Assembly (NCBI GenBank): GCA_963744275.1
Contig: CAVUSX010000017.1
Span: forward strand, 274,048-338,047
Reading direction: 5' to 3'
Source of the DNA: VAZQ01 sp963744275
Lineage (GTDB): Bacteria > Pseudomonadota > Alphaproteobacteria > Rhizobiales > Xanthobacteraceae
DNA length: 64,000 nucleotides
In this document: piece after piece, positions 1 to 8,297 of the stretch
How the letters are laid out: each line of letters starts with the position of its first letter
How positions within the stretch are numbered: the first letter of the stretch is position 1
Made by a program: the position numbers and the translations under genes
Notes under the pieces: generated by a model
The model's database searches: none
Told to the model about the DNA's origin: nothing
The model's input: only the letters and a program-made list of their open reading frames with translations

Positions 1-882
1 TGGCCCTCCTTCGACATCAGGAAGTCGATGAGCAGCATGGCGGCGTGCGGATGCGGGGCCTTGAGCGCCAGCGCGGTCGAGGTGTCGGTGACCGGCACCG
101 GACCCGGCACGTTCCAGGCGATCGGCGCGCCCAGCGCGCGGCTCGCCTCGACGTGGGAATTGTAGATCGTGGGCGAGAGCGGCACCTCGCCCGAGATGGT
201 CAGGTTGGCGAGCGCGCGGCCGGTGAGCTCGTAGATCCGGATGTCCTGCTGCCCGAGCTTGCGGACATAGTCGGCGCCGAGCGAGATCACCATGGCGCCG
301 ACCCAGTTGGCCGAGGTGGACAGCGACCCGGAGATCGCCATTTTGCCTTTCCACCTCGGGTCGAGGAGGTCCTGATAGGACTTGGGCGCATCCTGCGCGC
401 TGATCTTCTGCGTATTGTAGCCGATGCCGAGATAGCTCTCCCGCACGCTGACCCAGTTGTGGGCCGGCTCGATCGTGCTCTGGTCGTAATCCGCCATTTC
501 GGGGGAGGAAAACGGCTGCAGCAATCCTTCGGCGCGCGGCACCACCAGGCCGTAGGAGGAGAGCTCGTAGGCATCGACCTGATAGAGGCCGGCACCGTAC
601 TCCTCGATGACCTTGCGGGTGACGTCGATGGACGAAGCGCGCGGCATCGAGACCTTGATGTAGGGATATTTCTGCATGAACCGGTCGAGCAGCGGCTGGA
701 TCTGCGTGCCGGTCGCGTACAGCATCAGGGCGCCTTCGCGCCGCGCGCCGTCCTCGAGAATTTGCTGGCGGTCGGCGCCCGCGTAATTGGCGATCTCGCT
801 CACGGTCTTGGGGGCCGCGAGCGCCGGCGGCGCGGCGGCGCAGAGCACCAGGGAACGACCAAAGAGCCGCGCGAAAGATCAT
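1..882 (-). CDS. ABC transporter substrate-binding protein, 3' end cut by window edge, one frameshift
   Basis: Periplasmic extracellular solute-binding protein of the iron/polyamine type (SBP_bac family). The reading frame from about 850 down to 1 gives some 280 continuous residues. Its last visible part reads PHPHAAMLLIDFLMSKEG, a C-terminal signature common in these receptors, so only a short tail is missing. The best signal peptide begins at the ATG at 882 (MIFRAALWS, then a hydrophobic stretch ending ALAAP), but it is one base out of frame with the mature part. Removing one base from the GGG at 851-853 joins them exactly. The substrate cannot be told. No permease or ATPase is in view; they may lie beyond the left edge. 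Confidence 0.75.
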   Translation of the reverse strand, partial: MIFRAALWSFPGALRRRAAGARGPQDRERDRQLRGRRPPANSRGRRAARRRPDAVRDRHADPAAARPVHAEISLHQGLDAARFVHRRHPQGHRGVRCRPLSGRCLRALLLRPGGAARRRIAAAVFLPRNGGLRPEHDRAGPQLGQRAGELSRHRLQYAEDQRAGCAQVLSGPPRPEVERQNGDLRVAVHLGQLGRRHGDLARRRLCPQARAAGHPDLRAHRPRARQPDHLGRGAALAHDLQFPRRGEPRAGRADRLERAGSGAGHRHLDRAGAQGPASARRHAAHRLPDVEGGP

Positions 883-1023
883 GGAACAGGACCCGGCTGC
901 CCGGCCGTGCCGGTCTCGGCGCCAGCCGCCTTCGAGACTTGCGCTTGCGAACCGGGCACATTCGTTGCGAATATCAGGAAGGCTATTGCATTTTCCGATG
1001 CTGTCAACACGGGAGGGGACGCG

Positions 1024-1968
1024 ATGGATCAGTACCACGGTTCCGTTTGCGCGACGCGTCGTTCGCACCCTGCGCGTCAATGTGCGTCTTCCGTTTCTGC
1101 TCGCTGGCGCGACGCTCCCGTTGTGGCGGCGTACAGCCGGCCAGACGCACAAAGCACCGCGAACGCCGTGGTGCCGCCGCAGGCGCCCGCCCGCGAAGGG
1201 CTCGCCGCCATCGCCGATACGCATCTCTGGTACTGGGACACGGGCGGGGAGGGGCCGCCGGTGGTGCTGCTGCATCCGGCCTCCGGCAGCGGATTGATCT
1301 GGGGCTATCAGCAGCCGGCCCTGGTCAAGGCCGGCTACCGCGTCATCGCCTATTCGCGGCGCAGCTATTTCAACTCGGACGCACTGGCCAAGGACCGGCC
1401 CGGAATCGGGTCCGCCGACCTGCACGGCTTGATCGAGTTTCTCGGCCTCACCAAGTTTCACCTCTTGGGCTCGGCGGCCGGCGGCACCGTCGCGGTCGAC
1501 TATGCGCTCTCGCATCCGGACCGGCTCTCGAGCCTCACGCTCGCCGACAACGCCGCCGGGATACGGGACGGCGAGGTCGCCAAAGCCGTCGTCAGCATCA
1601 GGACCAAGGGTTTCGACGACATGCCGGTCGAGTTTCGCGAGCTCGGCCCCTCCTACCGGGCGGCCAATCCCGAAGGCGCCCGGATCTGGACCGAGCTCGC
1701 CCACAAGGCGTTGACTGCAGCAGACTTCCGGCAAGGGGTCGCCAACGAGATCACCACCGCCAGGATCGAGGCCATGAAAGTGCCGACGCTCCTGATCACC
1801 GGCGATGCCGATCTCGTCAACCCGCCATCGATCCTGCGCATGGTGGCGCGCCACATCGCGGGCAGCGAAATGTTGATCGCCCCCGAGGCCGGACATTCCA
1901 CCTACTGGGAGCAGCCCGACATGTTCAACGGCGCGCTGCTGAGCTTTTTGGCGAAGCATCGCCCGTAG
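1024..1968 (+). CDS. alpha/beta-fold hydrolase lacking the usual nucleophile serine
   Basis: About 314 residues. The fold is clear: VVLLHPASGSG (oxyanion loop), a nucleophile-elbow region at about residue 150, DAD in LLITGDADLVNPP (acid) and the late histidine in PEAGHSTYW. The elbow reads LLGSAAGGTVA, so the nucleophile position of G-x-S-x-G is alanine and the serine sits one residue early. The ATG at 1024 follows a GGAGGGG ribosome-binding site; the frame stays open upstream to 787, but that part looks non-coding. The N-terminal 60 residues are low-complexity and may be a poor signal peptide. Function is unknown; it could be a non-hydrolytic relative or use a shifted serine. Confidence 0.8.
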   Translation: MDQYHGSVCATRRSHPARQCASSVSARWRDAPVVAAYSRPDAQSTANAVVPPQAPAREGLAAIADTHLWYWDTGGEGPPVVLLHPASGSGLIWGYQQPALVKAGYRVIAYSRRSYFNSDALAKDRPGIGSADLHGLIEFLGLTKFHLLGSAAGGTVAVDYALSHPDRLSSLTLADNAAGIRDGEVAKAVVSIRTKGFDDMPVEFRELGPSYRAANPEGARIWTELAHKALTAADFRQGVANEITTARIEAMKVPTLLITGDADLVNPPSILRMVARHIAGSEMLIAPEAGHSTYWEQPDMFNGALLSFLAKHRP

Positions 1969-2036
1969 CCTGGATGGAGCTCTTGCGTAATCCGGGTCCG
2001 CCGTCCGCATTGCGCGCCGCTCCATGCGGGCTACGG
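1965..2036. repeat. intergenic palindromic repeat, family R1 (gtagcc...ggctac)
   Basis: The arms start GTAGCCTGGATGGAGC and end GCTCCATGCGGGCTAC, giving an imperfect palindrome that overlaps the stop codon of the hydrolase gene. Related copies lie at 7660-7756 and 46771-46876. This kind of REP-like element is common in Bradyrhizobium relatives. It sits between convergent genes and could act as a bidirectional terminator, but there is no T-run. Confidence 0.75.
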
Positions 2037-2054
2037 TGCGCAAATGAGCATCAG

Positions 2055-3053
2055 CTACTTCTTGATCAGCCCGAGGCTGGTCAGAATCCCGCGCACCGTC
2101 TCGTTCTGGCTCACGACGAAATCGCGCGCTTGGCTGCTGTCGAGATAGCGATAGGTCAATTGCGTCCGCTCGATGTGCTGTTTCCAATCCTTGGTCTGCA
2201 CCGTCTTGCCGAGCACGCCGTCCCAATAGGCGATCTGCGCCGGCGTGAGGCCTTTGGGGCCCATGAGGCCGCGCCACTGCGAGAACACCGCGTCCACGCC
2301 CTGCTCGCGCCAGGTCGGCACCTGCGCGAAGACGCCGCCGAGCCGCTCTGCGGACGGCACCCCGATCACCCGCAGCTTCCCGGCTTCGAGCTGCGGCGCC
2401 ACGATCGAGGCCGGCCCCACCGACACATCCACATGGCCTCCGAGCGTCGCCGTCACCGCCTCCGCGCCGCCCTGGAAACCAACGACCTTGAGCCTTGATG
2501 CGTCAGCGCCACCGGCCTGCGCCACCAGCCCGAGCGCAATGTGATTCTGCCCGCCAATTCCGGAAAGGGCGACCGAGACCGAGGTGGGGTCCTGCTTGAG
2601 GCGATCGATGAAATCCCTGCCGGTCTTGATCGGCGAGGCCGGATTGACCGCGAACACGATCTCCTCGTTGAGCAGCACGGCGAGCGGCGTGAAGTCCTTG
2701 AAGCTCATCGCGGTGTTGCCCGAGAGGTTGTCGGACAACAGCAGGGTTCCGGTGATGGCGACGTAGTTGCCGTTGCCGGGATGCTGGTTGAGATAGGCGT
2801 TGCCGACCGCGTTGAATCCGCCGGGCTTGTTGACGACGGTGACGGGCTTCTCGACCAGGCTGCTGGTCTGCCAGACCTCCTGCAGCTCGCGGGCCACATT
2901 GTCGTAGCCGCTGCCCGGCGGCGTCCCGACGATGATCTCCACGGTGCGATCCGGCTTCCAGTCCGCCTCTGCCCGCACCTCCAACGTCAGGACGGCGGCT
3001 GCCGCACCGATGAAGGCGATGGCCGCTGAAACTCTGAGGACAATTTGTCGCAA
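2055..3053 (-). CDS. Bug/TctC-family tripartite tricarboxylate receptor
   Basis: Periplasmic binding protein of the tripartite tricarboxylate transporter (TTT) family, 332 residues. The N-terminus is a signal peptide ending VRA/EADW. The mature start shows the family pattern RTVEIIVGTPPGSGYDNVAR, followed by VNKPGG. I chose a TTG start at 3053 because GGGAGGAG lies six bases upstream and the signal peptide begins at once; the frame continues upstream without a good start. It is divergent from the PrpD-tctB-tctA run, which suggests it is the receptor for that TctAB pair. The substrate is probably a carboxylate, but this is inference. Confidence 0.85.
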   Translation of the reverse strand: MRQIVLRVSAAIAFIGAAAAVLTLEVRAEADWKPDRTVEIIVGTPPGSGYDNVARELQEVWQTSSLVEKPVTVVNKPGGFNAVGNAYLNQHPGNGNYVAITGTLLLSDNLSGNTAMSFKDFTPLAVLLNEEIVFAVNPASPIKTGRDFIDRLKQDPTSVSVALSGIGGQNHIALGLVAQAGGADASRLKVVGFQGGAEAVTATLGGHVDVSVGPASIVAPQLEAGKLRVIGVPSAERLGGVFAQVPTWREQGVDAVFSQWRGLMGPKGLTPAQIAYWDGVLGKTVQTKDWKQHIERTQLTYRYLDSSQARDFVVSQNETVRGILTSLGLIKK

Positions 3054-3237
3054 GGTGACTCCTCCCGGTTTCTTCTTCCATCCAGCCCGCTGGATCTTTC
3101 CAGCCTGCTGGTTCTTCCAGCCGCGCCGGCGCGGGAGCCGAGGGGCTCCCCTTCCAAGTCTGCAGGATATGCCGTAGTTGTGGAAGTCCCGCACGGTAAT
3201 TCCCGCCGACCATCTCGAGCCCTGGAGATCAAGCGCC

Positions 3238-4584
3238 TTGTCGCAAGAAACGATTCAGCTCGCGCACTATGCCGCCAATCTGCGCTTCGAGGACTTGCCC
3301 GCCGAGGTGATCGAGCGCGCCAAGGATTGCATCATCGATACCGCCGCCGCCATCATCTACGGGAACACGATCCCGTGGAGCTCCACCATCGTGGGCTACG
3401 CGCAGCGGACCGGTCCGGGCGGAAAGAGCCGGATTCTGGGCGCCGGCGGCCCCGCCGTGCAGCCCGCCATGGCGGCGCTCGCCAACGGCACGCTGTCCCA
3501 TGCCTTCGAGCTCGACAATGTGGTCATCAATCCGGGCGCCGGCGTGCATGGCGGCGCCACGCTGCTCCCGCCCGGTCTCGCCATGGCGCAGGAGACGGGC
3601 GGCAGCGGCCGCGATCTCCTGGCCGCGGTGGTGGCCGGGGCCGAGGTGATGATCCGCATCGGCTGGGCCACCAAGCACAGCAACGAGGCGCATGGATTCC
3701 ACGCGCCCGGCACCACCGGTCCGTTCGGGGCGGCGATCGCGACCGGCCGCTTCCTCAAGCTCGACGCCCCCGCGATGACCAATGCGCTCGGCATCGCGGG
3801 CTCGCTCTGCGGCGGCCTGATGGAGTTCGCGCGCTCCGGAACCGGTGCCATGGTGAAGCGGCTGCATATCGGGCGCGCCTGCGAGGCCGGCGTGCTGGCG
3901 GCGAGCCTCGCCCGCGGCGGCTTCACCGGCCCCTCGAGCGTGCTCGAAGGCGAGGCCGGATTCCTGCGCGTGTTCTGCAGCGACCACGATCTCTCGCAGC
4001 TGACGCGGGGTCTGGGCAGCAGCTACGCCACGCTCAACATCTGCCTCAAGCGCTATGCCTGTCACATCACCGCGCAGCGGGCCGTGCAGGCCGTGCAGGA
4101 GCTGCGCGCCGAGCACGGCATCGGCGGCGACGACGTCAAGGCGGTCACCGTGGTGGGCGAGAAGCGCATGGCCGAGGTCAACAACATTCCGGAGCCGACC
4201 GACGTGATGATGTCGCAATACTCGACCCCGTTCTGCGTCGCGCTCGCGCTCTACCGCGATCCGCGCGATCCCGCCTCGTTCGGCGAGAACGCCCTCAACG
4301 ACCCGGCCATCCGCTCCCTGTGCCGGCGTGTCAGCGTGCGGCCGGCGCCGGGGAATTGGGGACACGGCGACGTGCCGAGCACCGTCACCATCACCACCAC
4401 GGATGGGCGCGAGCTCACCCGCTGCGTCGAGGCCTTCATGGGAACGCCGGCGCGGCCGTTCGACCGGGCGGCCATGCGCGAGAAGTTCCTCATGCTGACC
4501 CGCCGGCTCCCCGATGCCGAGCGGGTGCTCGAGCGCTTGCAGCGCCTCGAGGAGGAAGACAGCCTGGAATGGCTCGGCGCGTAA
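3238..4584 (+). CDS. MmgE/PrpD family protein
   Basis: About 448 residues, normal for MmgE/PrpD proteins (2-methylcitrate dehydratase, cis-aconitate decarboxylase and relatives). Family features include the early RAKDCIIDTAAAI helix, the GTLSHAFELDN motif and the HGFHAPGTTGPFGAA active-site segment. I use the TTG at 3238 (SQETIQLAHYAANL) with GGAG ten bases upstream; a longer form from 3178 is possible. tctB starts 13 bases after the stop, so the enzyme is probably co-transcribed with the transporter and may act on the imported acid. The specific reaction cannot be assigned. Confidence 0.85.
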   Translation: MSQETIQLAHYAANLRFEDLPAEVIERAKDCIIDTAAAIIYGNTIPWSSTIVGYAQRTGPGGKSRILGAGGPAVQPAMAALANGTLSHAFELDNVVINPGAGVHGGATLLPPGLAMAQETGGSGRDLLAAVVAGAEVMIRIGWATKHSNEAHGFHAPGTTGPFGAAIATGRFLKLDAPAMTNALGIAGSLCGGLMEFARSGTGAMVKRLHIGRACEAGVLAASLARGGFTGPSSVLEGEAGFLRVFCSDHDLSQLTRGLGSSYATLNICLKRYACHITAQRAVQAVQELRAEHGIGGDDVKAVTVVGEKRMAEVNNIPEPTDVMMSQYSTPFCVALALYRDPRDPASFGENALNDPAIRSLCRRVSVRPAPGNWGHGDVPSTVTITTTDGRELTRCVEAFMGTPARPFDRAAMREKFLMLTRRLPDAERVLERLQRLEEEDSLEWLGA

Positions 4585-4597
4585 CCGGAGGGCCGCA

Positions 4598-5089
4598 ATG
4601 GCCGATTGGATCCTGGCCGTCTGCATCGCGATCGGCGCCGTGGTGTATCTCAATGCCGATTCCAAGCTGCCGGAGCTCCAGGTCGGCGACCCGATGGGCC
4701 CGCAGGTTTTTCCGGCCCTGATCGGGATCGGGTTGCTGGGCTCCGCCCTGCTGCTGATGGCGGAGACCTGGCGCAAGCAGCACCGGCCCGCACCACCGCG
4801 GCCCGCGGGCGAGCCGCGGCCTGATCCCGGTCCCGGCGCGAAGGACGCGCGCACCCACGCCCTCATCCTGGCCGGCATGGTGCTGTGGACCGCGCTCTAT
4901 TACTGGGCGTTCGAGCCGCTCGGCTACCTGCTCTCGACCCTGCTCTACATGTTCGTGCTGCTCGCCTGCTTCAATCGCGGCCGCTGGCTCGTCAATGCCG
5001 CCTGCGCGGTCGGGTTCACGCTGGCGGCCTATGCGGTCTTCACCCGCTTCCTGCAGGTCGAGCTGCCGCCGGGCGTGTTCGGGGCCTGA
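4598..5089 (+). CDS. tctB: tripartite tricarboxylate transporter small membrane subunit TctB
   Basis: 163 residues with about four membrane segments: residues 3-20, 38-55, 88-110 and 118-150. A proline- and charge-rich cytoplasmic loop lies at about 60-85. The PMGPQVFPALIGIGLLG segment is typical of TctB. The ATG at 4598 follows a GGAGGGC site. The stop is five bases before the tctA start, the usual TctB-TctA order. It supports the large TctA channel in Na+- or H+-driven carboxylate uptake. Confidence 0.88.
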   Translation: MADWILAVCIAIGAVVYLNADSKLPELQVGDPMGPQVFPALIGIGLLGSALLLMAETWRKQHRPAPPRPAGEPRPDPGPGAKDARTHALILAGMVLWTALYYWAFEPLGYLLSTLLYMFVLLACFNRGRWLVNAACAVGFTLAAYAVFTRFLQVELPPGVFGA

Positions 5090-5094
5090 ACATC

Positions 5095-6622
5095 ATGGGC
5101 GACAGCGTGCACGGCATCCTGCACGGGCTCGGCGTCGCGCTCGAGCCGATGCATTTGATGTACACCCTGATCGGCGTGTTCATCGGCACCATGATCAGCC
5201 ATTTGCCCGGGATCGGTCCTTCGGCCGGCATCGCGCTGTTGATCCCGGTGACCTTCGGCATGGATCCGACCGCCGCCCTGATGATGCTGGCCGGCATCTA
5301 TTACGGCTGCATGTACGGCGGCGCCGTGACGGCGATCCTGATCAATACGCCGGGCGATGCGGCCGCGGTGATGACCACGCTCGACGGTTATCCGCTCGCC
5401 CGCCAGGGGCGCGCCGGCGCCGCGCTTGCGATCGCGGCCTTGAGCTCCTTCATCGCCGGCACGCTCGGGGTCACGGCGCTCACCTTCGTGGCCGCGCCGC
5501 TCGCCGATCTGGCGCTGAAATTCGGGCCGACGGAATATTTCGCCCTGATGCTGTTCGCCCTGACCACGGTGAGCGCACTCACCGGCAATTCGCTCGCCAA
5601 GGGGCTGATCTCGGTCTTTCTCGGGCTCGCGATCGCGACCGTGGGCATCGATCTGCAGAGCGGGCGGCCGCGCTTCACCTTCGAGATTCCGGAGCTGCAG
5701 CAGGGGGTGAGCTTCCTGGTCGCGGTGGTCGGCCTGTTCGCGCTCGCCGAGGTCAGCCGCATGGTGGAGGAGACCCTGCGCGGCCAGATGAAGATCGTGC
5801 GCATCGAAGGGCGCATCTGGTTCACCGCGCAGGAGTGGCGGCGCGCCTGGCCGGCGATCCTGCGCGGAACCGGCGTCGGATTTCTTGTGCGGCGCCGCCC
5901 CCGGGCTCGGCGGCACCATCTCGGCCATGCTGGCCTATGTCACCGAGAAGCGCGTGTCCCGGCATCCCGAGCAGTTCGGCAAAGGCGCCATCGAGGGCGT
6001 GGCCGCCCCGGAGGCTGCCGTCAATGCCGATACCTGCGGGGCCTTCGTGCATCTGCTGGCGCTCGGCATCCCGGCCTCGGGCTCGACGGCGGTGATCATG
6101 GGGGCCTTCATCACTTACGGCATCCAGCCCGGCCCGATGCTGTTCCAGACCCAACCCGACCTGGTCTGGGGGCTGATCGCCAGCATGTATGTGGGCAACC
6201 TGATGCTGCTGGTGCTCAATCTGCCGCTGGTCGGCCTGTTCGCGCGCGTCCTCTATGTGCCGCCCGGAATCCTCCTGGTGATCATTCTCGGGATCGCCTC
6301 GGTCGGGGTCTATTCGTTCGAGACCAACACTTTCGACCTCTATCTGGCCCTCATGTTCGGCGTGCTCGGCTACGTTTTCCGCAAGTGCGACATCCCCAAG
6401 GCCCCGTTGATCTTCGGCCTCATCCTGGGCGAGAAGGTCGAGCAATCGTTCCGCCAGGCGATGACGATTTCCGGCGGCGATGCGACCGTGTTCCTCAAGA
6501 GCCCGCTGGCGGTCGGCCTGCTCGCGCTCGCCGCCACGACGGTGCTCTTCTCGTTCTGGGCCAAGCGGAAGTCGGCCGCGACGCTCGCTCAGGGCGCCGC
6601 GCGCGCCGTGCCGAAGGCGTGA
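5095..6622 (+). CDS. tctA: tripartite tricarboxylate transporter large permease TctA (one frameshift)
   Basis: The 12-TM permease of the TTT system, about 508 residues once joined. The first part (5095 to about 5880) carries the family motifs HLPGIGPSAGIALLIP and YGCMYGGAVTAILINTPG. The second (from about 5884) starts CGAAPGLGGTISAMLAY and holds the repeated motif ALGIPASGSTAVIMGAF. The expected junction GFLCGAAPG is restored by removing one T from the TTT at 5881-5883. As printed, the protein would end near residue 265 of real sequence. Six Bug receptors in the window could share this pair. Confidence 0.85.
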
Positions 6623-6779
6623 TGGAGGTCGTAGGGAGGCCACGGAGAAACCGGGAATCCCGGCTCGCCTCGCGTTGAAATCCACGATAAGAAGGGCGAA
6701 ATCTTGCCGGCCCCGCCGCCGATCCGGCCTTGTCCCGCGCCCGATGAATTCGGCAAGAATGTCTGAAAAGGAGAATCCC

Positions 6780-7565
6780 ATGGCCCGCATCGTTCATATC
6801 GCCCTCAAGGTCGAAGACCTGGAGAAGGCGACCAAGTTCTACGAAGACGTGTTCGGCATCTATCAGACCAAGACCGGGCATGCCCGCGGCCACGTCTCCC
6901 GGCACATGACCGACGGCAATATCGATCTCGCCCTCATGGTCTACGACAGCGAGCAGGAGAAGGAGGCGCAGCTCGCCGGTCCCGGTCCCTGCATCCATCA
7001 CATCGGCATCGAGGTCGAGGACCGCGAGGCCACCGCCCGGAAGATCGAGGAGAACGGCGGCAGCATCTTCTCCGACCGCGAGGAGGGGGCGCTGAAGTTC
7101 CGCTGCCCCGACGGCAATCTGGCCGAGATCGTCGGCATCGGCCGCTACAAGAAGAAGCACAAAAGCGAGAAATCGCGCATCGTCCATGTCGCCATGAAGG
7201 TGCCGGATCTGGAGAAGGCGACCACGTTCTATGAGAACGTGTTCGGCTTCAAGCAGGTCTCGACCGGCCGCAACCATGAGCACATCTCGCGTCACATGAC
7301 CGACGGCGAGACCGATCTCGCGCTGATGCTCTATGACAGCGAGAGCGCCGCCGAGGCGCAGCTCGCCGGTCCCGGCCCGCGCATCCACCATTGGGGCATC
7401 GAGGTCGAGGATCGCGCGGCCTTCGCCGACACCATCAAGCAGCACGGCGGCCAAATTCTCTCCAAGCCCGAGGCCAATGCGCTGAAGTTCCGCGCCCCCG
7501 ACGGCACCCTCGCCGAGATCGTCTCCAAGGGCAGCTTCGAGAAGTCGAAGGCGAAGCACGCGTAA
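6780..7565 (+). CDS. tandem VOC (glyoxalase-like) protein
   Basis: 261 residues made of two similar VOC domains (about 1-122 and 130-252), from an internal duplication: each starts RIVH(I/V)A, then DLEKAT.FYE.VFG, SRHMTDG, QLAGPGP.IHH and ends LAEIV. Histidine and glutamate positions that bind metal in glyoxalases are present in both halves (VHVAM, IHHIG/IHHWG, LAEIV). The start has an AAGGAG site seven bases upstream. It stands alone between tctA and a repeat region. The reaction is unknown; lactoylglutathione-lyase-like or dioxygenase-like chemistry is possible. Confidence 0.85.
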   Translation: MARIVHIALKVEDLEKATKFYEDVFGIYQTKTGHARGHVSRHMTDGNIDLALMVYDSEQEKEAQLAGPGPCIHHIGIEVEDREATARKIEENGGSIFSDREEGALKFRCPDGNLAEIVGIGRYKKKHKSEKSRIVHVAMKVPDLEKATTFYENVFGFKQVSTGRNHEHISRHMTDGETDLALMLYDSESAAEAQLAGPGPRIHHWGIEVEDRAAFADTIKQHGGQILSKPEANALKFRAPDGTLAEIVSKGSFEKSKAKHA

Positions 7566-7571
7566 GCACTT

Positions 7572-7630
7572 GTCATGGCCGGGCAGAAGGGCGTTTACGC
7601 CCGTCTTCGCGGGCTAAGCCCCGGCCATCC
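7572..7630. repeat. intergenic palindromic repeat, catggccgg type with inner cgttacgcccg hairpin
   Basis: Outer arms CATGGCCGGG and CCCCGGCCAT enclose an inner hairpin AAGGGCGTTTACGCCCGTCTT. A close relative of the inner hairpin recurs at 46788-46819 inside another repeat, which shows these are modular mobile-like elements rather than unique terminators. Confidence 0.65.
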
Positions 7631-7659
7631 CGATCAGGGAGGCACCGCCCGGCAGCGGT

Positions 7660-7756
7660 AGCCCGCATGGAGCGCCAGCGCAATGCGGGACGGCGTTCCC
7701 GGATTTCGCCGCCGGGCGGCGCTTCGCGCCGGCCGGTCGGCTTCATCCGGGCTACA
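7660..7756. repeat. intergenic palindromic repeat, family R1
   Basis: It starts GTAGCCCGCATGGAGCG and ends TTCATCCGGGCTAC, with an inner GC-rich hairpin. It is related to the copies at 1965-2036 and 46771-46876. It lies just after the 3' end of the SET gene. Confidence 0.7.
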
Positions 7757-7759
7757 AGT

Positions 7760-8260
7760 TCACCCCCGCTTTTTCGCCGCGCTCTTCAAGGCTCTCGCCC
7801 GCTTGCGCGCCAAGACCTTGCGCCGCTCGGCGCGCGCCTTGGCCTTCTTCTTGCGGCAGGCGATGCATTTGCAGCCCACCGCCTTGATGAAGCAGTCGAA
7901 ATAGCCGCGGCCGTAATTGTAGGTGATCTCCTCTTCCGGCTTGATGTTCTTGATCGCCCGGATCTTGATCACATGCTTGACGAAATAGGGCTCGGCGTTC
8001 GGCCGGCAGGAATGGTTGATGTAGCGCGCCACGTTTCTCCGGCTGGAGCCGTCGATGGTCCAGCGCGCATTGATCTCGAACAGGTATTTGTTGTTGAGCT
8101 CGTCGGCCGTGTCGGTGTCGATCTTGCGGCCGCTGTAGCGCGCGATGAACTGGCCCTTCTTGATCGGCGCGCAGGCGAACATGCCGAGCCCGGCCAGCGA
8201 TCGACCGATGCGGGTGCGCGCCGGCCGTGACAATTGTGCAGCCATGAGATTAGGATACAT
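7760..8260 (-). CDS. SET-domain protein-lysine methyltransferase
   Basis: 166 residues, almost entirely a SET domain. Visible motifs are IGRSLAGLGMFA near the start (SAM-binding G-x-G), RYINHSCRPNAE (the NHSCxPN catalytic knot) and EEITYNYGRGYF (active-site tyrosine). A post-SET-like cluster VGCKCIACRKKK can bind zinc together with the SET cysteine. The last 30 residues are almost all K, R and A, as in a nucleic-acid- or histone-like tail. The frame opens at 8260; a second ATG at 8245 is equally possible. It transfers methyl groups from SAM to lysine in other proteins; the bacterial target is not known. Confidence 0.85.
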   Translation of the reverse strand: MYPNLMAAQLSRPARTRIGRSLAGLGMFACAPIKKGQFIARYSGRKIDTDTADELNNKYLFEINARWTIDGSSRRNVARYINHSCRPNAEPYFVKHVIKIRAIKNIKPEEEITYNYGRGYFDCFIKAVGCKCIACRKKKAKARAERRKVLARKRARALKSAAKKRG

Positions 8261-8297
8261 CCATGTTGACCGACCCTCCGCGGGTCCGGCGTAGGGA

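Noticed and set aside
3229..4878. 549-residue open frame on the minus strand across the PrpD and tctB genes
   Set aside because: It mirrors codon structure of real genes on the other strand; the translation is rich in R, G, A and H without motifs. The same holds for 8250-9920 (minus), 14063-15676 (minus), 23569-25383 (minus) and 39218-40846 (minus).
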